This document shows, one piece after another, positions 20,076 through 25,745 of a DNA stretch of 25,745 nucleotides. Position 1 is the first letter of the stretch, and every line of letters starts with the position of its first letter. The position numbers and the translations under genes are program-made. Source of the stretch: CAYTGG01 sp964581415 (GTDB lineage: Archaea > Nanobdellota > Nanobdellia > Pacearchaeales > GW2011-AR1); NCBI GenBank assembly GCA_964581415.1, contig CAZOOJ010000007.1, forward strand, positions 1-25,745. Reading direction: 5' to 3'. Under the pieces are notes generated by a model that worked only from the letters and a program-made list of their open reading frames with translations, did not search any database and had not been told where the DNA came from.

Positions 20076-20406
20076 ATCCATCATTTTCCTTTCTTGGAAG
20101 AATGTGAAAATGAACATGATTGACTAATTGTCCTGAAACTTTAAAGTTATTATTTATTATATTAAATCCTGATGCATTAAATTTTTTCATTAAAATCAAG
20201 GCAGTATTCTTTATACAATCCAAAAGTTCTTTTCCTAAATTGTCAGGCAAATCAAGGGATGTTTCAAAATGTTTTTTTGAAATTACAAGAGAATGTCCTC
20301 TTAATCTTGGATTAGCATCAAATATAGAAAAGAAATTGTCATTTTCATAAATCTTTTCAGTTTTAATCTCTCCTCTCGCAATTTTACAAAATATACATTT
20401 ATCCAT
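20059..20406 (-). CDS. HIT family nucleotide hydrolase/transferase
   Basis: A 115-residue histidine-triad protein. HVHFH at 97-101 (His97, His99, His101) is the catalytic triad that attacks the alpha-phosphate of nucleotides such as AMP-lysine or adenosine phosphoramidate. The N-terminus CIFCKIARGEI has the two cysteines typical of Hint-like members, followed by FSIFDANPRLRGHSLVISKK. Cytoplasmic. It has its own upstream AT-rich promoter region and overlaps the VanZ-like gene tail to tail by 17 nt. The exact physiological substrate is not known for this group. Confidence 0.93.
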   Translation of the reverse strand: MDKCIFCKIARGEIKTEKIYENDNFFSIFDANPRLRGHSLVISKKHFETSLDLPDNLGKELLDCIKNTALILMKKFNASGFNIINNNFKVSGQLVNHVHFHILPRKENDGFKISA

Positions 20407-20479
20407 AAAAAATAAAATAAAAATAGTTTAAAAATATTTAGAAATCAGAATAAAAAAATTATTAAAAAGAAATAGAAAA

Positions 20480-20668
20480 TTATCTTCTTTTTTTGGTTCT
20501 TCTCTTTGCTGTCTTTTTCTTAACTGTTCTTTTTTTAGCTGCTTTCTTCTTAGGTTTCTTTTTTGCAGCAGCAATTGCTCTTTTTCTTTGTCCTTCTAAT
20601 TTCGTTACTTGCTTCTTAAGAGACATTATCTTTATATTAAGTTGTTTTGGTGTTTTAGCTTTAGCCAT
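20480..20668 (-). CDS. Tiny histone H1-like basic protein, 62 aa
   Basis: The first 28 residues can form an amphipathic helix or coiled coil (KQLNIKIMSLKKQVTKLEGQ); the rest, about 34 residues, is nearly all K, R and A with TVKKKTAKRR-type steps, resembling the histone H1 tail or bacterial Hc1/AlgP-type proteins. It should bind nucleic acid without specificity. It starts at ATG 20668 after an AGAGG sequence about 12 nt upstream and a TATA-like AGTATAAGT about 30 nt upstream. Together with Alba and the TFE tail it adds to a set of polycationic DNA-binding proteins in this window. Confidence 0.75.
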   Translation of the reverse strand: MAKAKTPKQLNIKIMSLKKQVTKLEGQRKRAIAAAKKKPKKKAAKKRTVKKKTAKRRTKKRR

Positions 20669-20791
20669 TTTTTAAAAACCTCTTTTTAATTACTTATACT
20701 AAGAAAAAATTGTTTAAAAATTCTTCGGTAAAATTTATTTTTAAAAAAATAAAGATAATATAAAAAAATAATTGTCTTCGGAGAAATTTAA

Positions 20792-21850
20792 TTAATCTTT
20801 CATATAAACACTCGTAGAAGGAAATGCAAAATTAATTTTTTCTTTCTCGAGGGATTCTTTTATCTTTAAATTAATCTTTTCTTGAGTATCCATATAAACA
20901 TTATAATCATTTGATTCGACATAATAAACAACTTCAAAATTCAAACTTGAATTTCCAAACTCTTTAAAATGAACTCTATCTAGAGTTGCATGTTCTTCTT
21001 TTTTTAGAATATCCTCTAAGATTTTTTTTATTTTTTTTAATTTGTTATTACTAGTATCATACTCCACACCGAAATTAAATAAAACCCTCCTCGTATTCAT
21101 CTTTTTATAATTGTCAATTCTGATAGAAGTGAGTTCTCTATTAGAAACAACTAATTCTTGTCCTCCTAATGCTTGAATTCTTGTTGATTTTATTCCAATA
21201 TATTTTACCACACCCATATCTTTTCCCAAAATTATGAAATCACCCTCTTCAAAAGGTTTATCAAAATAGATTGCAAAAGCTGAAAACAAATCGCCAAGGA
21301 TATTTTGTAATGCTAAACCAATAGCAATACCTGCCACACCTAAACCAGCAATTAAAGGTGTTATTTGAATTCCAAAATTATAAAGAACCATTAATAAAGC
21401 AAAAGTCCAAATAAAAATCTTAGCAATAAACTTCATGACATTAATCATTGATTCACTTGCCTTTTCATTCTTTCTTTTTTTCTTTTCTTTATACCTCTCA
21501 AAAAAATGATTAGAAATACTGATTATCCCTTTAGAAATATAAAAGGTAATAAAAACAACCAAGATATAATAAAGAATCTTACTAAGAATTTCTGGCAATA
21601 CTAAGTATAAGATAGCAATATAAAATGCTAAATAAGCGTAAAAAGGCCATTTAATTGCTTCAAGAAAATCAATAACAATATCGTCCCAAGTTAGTTTTGT
21701 TTTTTTAGTGACTCTTTTCAGAACATAAACAAAATAAGAATCAAAAAACTTAAAGATTAAAAAAAGCCCTAAAAATATTCCTGCTGAAATAAGGTAATCA
21801 TTAGAAGTGTTATTTTCTAAAAAAAAGTTTAGAATATTTTCTATAAACAT
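20792..21850 (-). CDS. MscS-type small-conductance mechanosensitive channel
   Basis: A 352-residue channel that releases solutes on hypo-osmotic shock. Four to five membrane helices fill residues 15-190. The pore helix is typical: PLIAGLGVAGIAIGLALQ followed by NILGDLFSAFAIYFDKPFEE and the beta-domain start GDFIIL (about 165-207). Then comes KYIGIKSTRIQALGGQELVV with the conserved family pattern and a C-terminal alpha/beta vestibule domain. Longer than E. coli MscS (286 aa) because of extra N-terminal helices. A TATA box precedes it, so it can be expressed apart from glyS, which ends 61 nt upstream on the same strand. Confidence 0.95.
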   Translation of the reverse strand: MFIENILNFFLENNTSNDYLISAGIFLGLFLIFKFFDSYFVYVLKRVTKKTKLTWDDIVIDFLEAIKWPFYAYLAFYIAILYLVLPEILSKILYYILVVFITFYISKGIISISNHFFERYKEKKKRKNEKASESMINVMKFIAKIFIWTFALLMVLYNFGIQITPLIAGLGVAGIAIGLALQNILGDLFSAFAIYFDKPFEEGDFIILGKDMGVVKYIGIKSTRIQALGGQELVVSNRELTSIRIDNYKKMNTRRVLFNFGVEYDTSNNKLKKIKKILEDILKKEEHATLDRVHFKEFGNSSLNFEVVYYVESNDYNVYMDTQEKINLKIKESLEKEKINFAFPSTSVYMKD

Positions 21851-21870
21851 TATAAAAAAAGTAGATTTAT

Positions 21871-21881
21871 GTTTTTATATC
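21871..21881 (-). promoter_or_regulatory. TATA-box promoter for the MscS gene
   Basis: GATATAAAAAC on the minus strand lies 21-31 nt before the ATG at 21850. Confidence 0.5.
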
Positions 21882-21910
21882 TTTTTCTTTGGCTTAAAAA
21901 TCTCTCTTAA

Positions 21911-23368
21911 TTATCTGATAATTTTACCAGCTCTTTCAAATTCAATTTCCCTGTTTATTAATTTTTTTAAAGTTTCTCTTAAGTCAGAAATTTTAATTCT
22001 TATCTGTTTTGTTGTATTTCTATCTCTTATAGTCACATCTTTGTTTTTTAAAGAATTCCCGTCAATAGTTATACAGTAAGGTGTTCCGATTTCATCATTT
22101 CTTGAATATCTTCTTCCAATACTTCCTGAGATATCATAAACCACATTAAATTCTTTTTTTAAGGAATCATAAACTTCTTTTGATAAATCCACAAATTCTT
22201 TTTTATTTTTCACAATTGGAAAAATCGCTGCTTTTATAGGAGATAAACTTGGAGGTAATTTCAAAACTATGTTTTTTCTTTCTTTATCATAAGTATATGC
22301 TTTTGTTAAAATAGCTAAAAAAACTCTTTCCATACCAAAAGTTGGTTCAATTACACTTGGAATTATTTTACTTCCTGTTTTCTCGTCAAAGATTCTTAAA
22401 TCCTCTTTGCTTTTTTCCTGATGCTGAGTTAAGTCATATTGCCCTCTATTTGCATTTCCAGCAACTTCTTTGCTTCCAAAAGGATATTCATAATCAATAT
22501 CAAAAGTTGCTGAAGAATAATGAGAAAGTTCCTCTTTAGTATGCTCTCTTATTTTGATTTCATTCAAACCTAACTCTCTAAACCATTTTATCTGCTCTGC
22601 AAGCCAATAAGCATGCCATTTTCCCAATTTCTTTTTATCAATTAAATTTTTTATTTTAACTTCTTTTAAAATCTCTTTTCCTTTTTTCTGGATTTCTTCG
22701 TCTAAAAATTTAAAGCTGATGTCTAAATTTTCTTTATTTAAAAGATTGCAATCTTTTTCTTTTGGATTAATAAAAAATTCAAATTCTCCAATTTGAAATT
22801 CTCTTGAACGAAAAAGAAAATCTCTCGGAGCTATCTCATTTCTAAAACATCTTCCAATCTGCGCTATACCAAAAGGAAGCTGCATTCTTGAAGTTTGTTG
22901 AACAAGTTTAAAATCTGTGAACATTCCCTGAGCAGTTTCTCCTCTAAGATAAGCATCCTGTTTATCTAAAGCTCCTACTTCTGTTTTGAACAATAAATGA
23001 AATTCCCCCTGTTTTTCATATTCTCCTCCACATTCGCATTTTACAATTCCAAACTCATTAGAATCCAGTTTAGTTGATTTCTTACATTTTTTGCATATTA
23101 CTGCAATGTCTTTAAAACTACTCAAATGTCCTGAAGCCTCCCATATCTTTGGAGAAGAAATTATGCTAGAATCAATTCCAACCATATCTCCTCTTGAAGT
23201 TACAAAATAATTCCACCAGTTATTTTTTATATTATTAAACAATTCTAAACCTAAAGGTCCAAAATCCCAAAAACCTGCAAGTCCTCCATAGATGTCTGAA
23301 CTTCTGAAAATAAACCCTTTTCTTTTACAGAAATTTGCAAGTTCTTCTATTGTAAGATTTTTTTCCAT
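21911..23368 (-). CDS. glyS: Glycyl-tRNA synthetase (alpha2 class II)
   Basis: Charges tRNA(Gly) as a homodimer. The start GGLAGFWDFGPLG near residues 28-40 is the family signature. Class II motifs follow: RGETAQGMF near 142-150, the motif 2 region FRNEIAPRDFLFRSREFQ near 176-193, and GMERVFLAIL (motif 3) near 345-354. A Cys-rich insertion (CKKCKK near 91-96 and CECGG near 110-114) probably binds zinc. The anticodon-binding domain occupies about 370-485 (KAAIFPIVKNKKEFVDLSKE, DISGSIGRRYSRNDEIGTP). At 485 aa it is a compact member of the eukaryal/archaeal alpha2 group. TATA box 21-29 nt before the ATG. MscS follows on the same strand. Confidence 0.96.
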   Translation of the reverse strand: MEKNLTIEELANFCKRKGFIFRSSDIYGGLAGFWDFGPLGLELFNNIKNNWWNYFVTSRGDMVGIDSSIISSPKIWEASGHLSSFKDIAVICKKCKKSTKLDSNEFGIVKCECGGEYEKQGEFHLLFKTEVGALDKQDAYLRGETAQGMFTDFKLVQQTSRMQLPFGIAQIGRCFRNEIAPRDFLFRSREFQIGEFEFFINPKEKDCNLLNKENLDISFKFLDEEIQKKGKEILKEVKIKNLIDKKKLGKWHAYWLAEQIKWFRELGLNEIKIREHTKEELSHYSSATFDIDYEYPFGSKEVAGNANRGQYDLTQHQEKSKEDLRIFDEKTGSKIIPSVIEPTFGMERVFLAILTKAYTYDKERKNIVLKLPPSLSPIKAAIFPIVKNKKEFVDLSKEVYDSLKKEFNVVYDISGSIGRRYSRNDEIGTPYCITIDGNSLKNKDVTIRDRNTTKQIRIKISDLRETLKKLINREIEFERAGKIIR

Positions 23369-23388
23369 TAATAATATTACAAAAAGGA

Positions 23389-23397
23389 GTTTTTAAG
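23389..23397 (-). promoter_or_regulatory. TATA-box promoter for glyS
   Basis: CTTAAAAAC on the minus strand lies 21-29 nt before the ATG at 23368. Confidence 0.45.
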
Positions 23398-23416
23398 AAT
23401 TTTTATTTTTGAGTTT

Positions 23417-23598
23417 GAGGAATTCTTCTAAGTCTTCTAAAAGAAACTGTTTATTTTATTCTTTAATTATTAATTAATACTGATTTTATAGATTAATTAA
23501 AACTATTTTTCTAATAAAGTATTTTTTAAGAGATTAAATCCTTTAGAACTTATCATTAATAGGTAGAAGTCTTATAAGGAAAAATAGAGTTTTCCTAA
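23417..23598 (-). repeat. Dispersed intergenic repeat, copy C (inverted)
   Basis: Read on the minus strand this segment aligns with copy B along its whole length: AAACTCTATTTTT, CTATTAAT, GATTTAAT, TCTTAAAAA, AAAAATAG, CTATAAAATCAGT, TTAATTAATAATTA, AATAAAATAAA and TTCTTTTAGAAGA. It has a few small insertions relative to B and is about 180 bp. It fills the interval between glyS and the surface-protein gene. Its left end abuts the surface-protein stop codon, so its orientation relative to the neighbouring gene is opposite to that of copies A and B. Confidence 0.7.
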
Positions 23599-23602
23599 AG
23601 CA

Positions 23603-25360
23603 TTATTCTTGAGAATCTTCTTTCTTCTCTTCTTTCTTCTCTTCTTTCTTTTCCTTTTTCTTCTCAGCAGATTCTTTATTTTTTTTGAAAGAACGAGATT
23701 TCTTAATTCTTCTTACAAGACAAATTAGAAAAATTAGAATTCCTAAAGAAATAACTAATACAACTAAACTTCCTATTCCTCCAATTCTATCAAAAACAGC
23801 AAATCCTAAAATTGAAGGAGCAGTTAATACTATTGGTTTCTGAACAGAACTAGAATAAGTTTCTGAATTCAAATCAATAAGCAAAGTTAAATTTCCTTCT
23901 ACTGATTCATTGACTTTAAGAATAGTTTCAAATTCTTCTGATGAGTTTGCATCTAAATATTTTATTTCAGTAATTCCAGATACATCTTTATTTTCATCGT
24001 CGATTAATTCAAAGTTTATTTCAATACTTTGGTTTGAACCAGAAAGTTCTGATAAAAAGTATTCTGCTCTTACTCTATCATCTCTTATCTTCTTGACATC
24101 AGTAAGATTAAATTCAAAAGTTTTTTCCATAACTTCAAGAGAAAATCCTTTTTCCTGAGTTATTTCAGAACATTCTATTAAGATACTTGGAGCATAATCT
24201 CCTGGAGAAATTCCTTCAGGAACTTTTAGAACAAAACTAAAAATAACTTCATCTCCAGAGTTAATATCTTTAGAATCCTCAAAAGAATCCATCCATTCAA
24301 AAAATTCTCCTGCAGGATAAAGTTTACATGAACTTACAGATTTCTCTCCTGTGTTTTCAACTCTCAATTCAATCTCTTTTGATTTTAAGATTTCTATTTC
24401 TATTTTTGGAATATCAGAAATAGTCAGTTCAGTTTTAGGAGAACTAGTATAAGACTGAATTGATGACTCTGAAGTTGTCTGACTTTCTTCACTAATACTA
24501 GTTTCTTCTGTAGTTGTTTCCTCTTCACTTGTATCTTCAGTATCTTCTTGTATCTCAACACATTCTCCACTATCACATTCTTCATCAGATTCACACTGCT
24601 CATCTGATTCACATTCGTCCTTATTACAAACTTCGTTATACCAATAACCTCCACCTACATTTTCACAATTAGTTTCATTGCATAAATTCAAATCATTACT
24701 GCAAGAAGGTTCTTCTTCTGCATTGCAAGTCTCGTTATACCAATAACCTCCTTCATCTTCACAACTATTCTCATCTAAACATAAAGTTAAATCATTACTG
24801 CAAGAAGGTTCTTCTTCTGCATTGCAAGTCTCGTTATACCAATAACCTCCTCCATCACTTTCACAATTATTCTCATTGCATAAATTCAAATCATTACTGC
24901 AAGAAGGTTCTTCTTCTGCATTGCAAGTCTCGTTATACCAATAACCTCCTCCATCACTTTCACAATTAGTTTCATTGCATAATTCTAAATGAGAAGAATC
25001 GCAGATTCCAGCGCAATATCCTCCAATTATAATCTCTGTGCAATTTTCTTGTTCAGAGCAAGTCTCATTAAGACAAGAAGTCCAGATGATGCATTCTCCT
25101 GTTTCGTTAGTTGTTTCATTAATAACTTCATGTTCTAAACATGGTTCACAATCATAAGATTCATTAATACAGACAGTTACATTAGTGCAAGTAGTATTAG
25201 TTTCATCTATCCAAGTATATCCTGCATTCTCGCAAGAGGTTTGATTTGAATATTCATTAAAAACAACAAAGCCTGTTGGTTTTCCCTCCCATTGAATAAG
25301 AATTATAATTCCTAAAGCAATCAAAACTGCAATTGCAAAATAAGTCCCTCTTTTTTTCAT
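23603..25360 (-). CDS. Cys-rich repeat surface protein, anchored at both ends
   Basis: A 585-residue predicted cell-surface protein. The N-terminus has a signal or anchor helix (residues 5-23) ending in the GFVVF motif common on DPANN exported proteins. Residues about 38-255 are Cys-rich, with four 33-residue-type repeats of the pattern C-x5-C-x3-GGYWYNE-x-CN; many Asn-x-Thr/Ser sequons could be glycosylated. A DE/ST-rich linker follows (about 256-300), then two beta-sandwich-like domains (IEIEILKSKEIELRVENTGE and a later FELIDDENKD part). A C-terminal membrane helix near 530-552 and a K/E-rich cytoplasmic tail end the protein. No enzyme motif. Role: cell-surface structure or adhesion (inference). 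Confidence 0.85.
   Translation of the reverse strand: MKKRGTYFAIAVLIALGIIILIQWEGKPTGFVVFNEYSNQTSCENAGYTWIDETNTTCTNVTVCINESYDCEPCLEHEVINETTNETGECIIWTSCLNETCSEQENCTEIIIGGYCAGICDSSHLELCNETNCESDGGGYWYNETCNAEEEPSCSNDLNLCNENNCESDGGGYWYNETCNAEEEPSCSNDLTLCLDENSCEDEGGYWYNETCNAEEEPSCSNDLNLCNETNCENVGGGYWYNEVCNKDECESDEQCESDEECDSGECVEIQEDTEDTSEEETTTEETSISEESQTTSESSIQSYTSSPKTELTISDIPKIEIEILKSKEIELRVENTGEKSVSSCKLYPAGEFFEWMDSFEDSKDINSGDEVIFSFVLKVPEGISPGDYAPSILIECSEITQEKGFSLEVMEKTFEFNLTDVKKIRDDRVRAEYFLSELSGSNQSIEINFELIDDENKDVSGITEIKYLDANSSEEFETILKVNESVEGNLTLLIDLNSETYSSSVQKPIVLTAPSILGFAVFDRIGGIGSLVVLVISLGILIFLICLVRRIKKSRSFKKNKESAEKKKEKKEEKKEEKKEDSQE
24690..24986 (-). repeat. Three 99-bp in-frame tandem repeats within the surface protein gene
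   Basis: Units begin at 24690, 24789 and 24888, each 99 bp (33 codons). The first 62 bases of all three units are identical, while the remaining 37 vary. Partial, more diverged units flank on both sides. Near-identity at synonymous sites points to recent duplication or gene conversion. Confidence 0.9.
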
Positions 25361-25380
25361 TAAATATATATTAATATCTG

Positions 25381-25390
25381 TATTTAAAAA
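25381..25390 (-). promoter_or_regulatory. TATA-box promoter for the surface protein
   Basis: TTTTTAAATA on the minus strand lies 21-30 nt before the ATG at 25360. The rest of the interval to tRNA-Cys (25391-25656) shows no convincing gene or RNA. Confidence 0.45.
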
Positions 25391-25656
25391 TTTTTAGAAT
25401 TTGGAAAATATAGATAAATTCCTTATATTCAACATTAATTAAATAATCTTTCTCGATAAAATGTATAAAAAGAGAATAAAAGAGATTATAATCAGCTATA
25501 TCCAAAACATTTTTTTATTTGTAAAAAAACCAAAAGGATAATATTAAACTTCTAACAGCAGTGTTAATTTTGTTATCTTCTTTTATATAATCTTATCAAA
25601 CTTTCAATCCTCTTCTACTTTCACTTCAAATTTCTTTCTTCGTTCCATTAAATAAA

Positions 25657-25729
25657 AGCAGAGGACGGGACTCGAACCCGCGAAAATTCGGGCTGCAACC
25701 GAATGCAGTAGCCGCTGTGCCACCTCTGC
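25657..25729 (-). tRNA. tRNA-Cys (anticodon GCA)
   Basis: Minus strand: acceptor GCAGAGG/CCTCTGC, D-loop with G18G19 (AGCGGCTA), anticodon stem TTCGG/CCGAA with loop TTGCAGC giving GCA, and T-arm GCGGG/CCCGT with loop TTCGAGT. The discriminator is U, the known identity base of tRNA-Cys. No intron, no encoded CCA. Its promoter lies beyond the window end. Confidence 0.95.
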
Positions 25730-25745
25730 ATATTTTTTAAAAAAT

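Noticed and set aside
20493..20675. Plus-strand hydrophobic open frame of 60 codons
   Set aside because: Mirror of the lysine-rich 62-aa gene; AAA/AAG codons read in reverse always give Phe/Leu-rich frames.
25604..25648. Minus-strand mini-frame starting ATG after tRNA-Cys (MERRKKFEVKVEED then stop), with further protein-like codons beyond
   Set aside because: Only 14 codons before the stop and no recognised continuation; could be a gene relic but not supportable.

Overview
This is a strongly AT-rich archaeal chromosomal window. Archaeal markers are both subunits of the GatDE tRNA amidotransferase, the tRNA-splicing endonuclease EndA, a tRNA with an intron in the anticodon loop, transcription factor E (TFE), Alba, ribosomal protein eS17, and TATA boxes about 20-33 nt before the ATG of most first genes (short-leader or leaderless mRNAs). 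Small compact genes, bacterial-type AlaRS and LeuRS, several shortened enzymes and many lysine-rich tails suggest a reduced DPANN archaeon of the Pacearchaeota/Woesearchaeota kind. The lineage is an inference from gene style, not a measured placement.

Layout. 1-5.7 kb: a small unknown gene overlapping gatE, a large unknown gene with phosphoribosyltransferase-like loops, a DUF1003 membrane protein plus TIM-barrel protein pair, and gatD. 5.7-8.4 kb: a lipoprotein, tRNA-Arg(UCG), a membrane-anchored trypsin-like (HtrA/DegP-type) protease, a gene-poor stretch with a dispersed repeat, and a SpoIIM-type membrane protein. 8.4-11 kb: rhomboid protease, TFE with a very lysine-rich tail, and a divergent pair of coiled-coil proteins. 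11-16.3 kb: a short AlaRS, a secreted transglutaminase-like protein and a bacterial-type LeuRS. 16.3-17.1 kb: a decayed vapBC toxin-antitoxin module. 17.1-20.7 kb: endA, a winged-helix protein, eS17-Alba, a small membrane protein, the intron-containing CAU tRNA, a VanZ-like protein, a HIT protein and a tiny H1-like basic protein. 20.8-25.7 kb: MscS channel, GlyRS, a third copy of the dispersed repeat, a Cys-rich repeat surface protein and tRNA-Cys.

The genes mostly serve translation: three aminoacyl-tRNA synthetases, the indirect Gln-tRNA pathway, three tRNAs and the tRNA-splicing enzyme. A second theme is the envelope: rhomboid, HtrA-type protease, SpoIIM, VanZ, MscS, transglutaminase-like, lipoprotein and surface protein.

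No complete new defence or mobile system is evident. The points most worth a second look are: a CAU tRNA whose universal G19-C56 tertiary pair appears replaced by U19-A56 and which has G37; GatE without its AspRS-like insertion; AlaRS without the beta-barrel editing subdomain and C-Ala; TFE with a long polylysine-type tail and a palindrome over its promoter; a three-copy intergenic repeat; and a dead vapBC in which one G-to-A change can explain loss of both the toxin start and the original overlapping stop.
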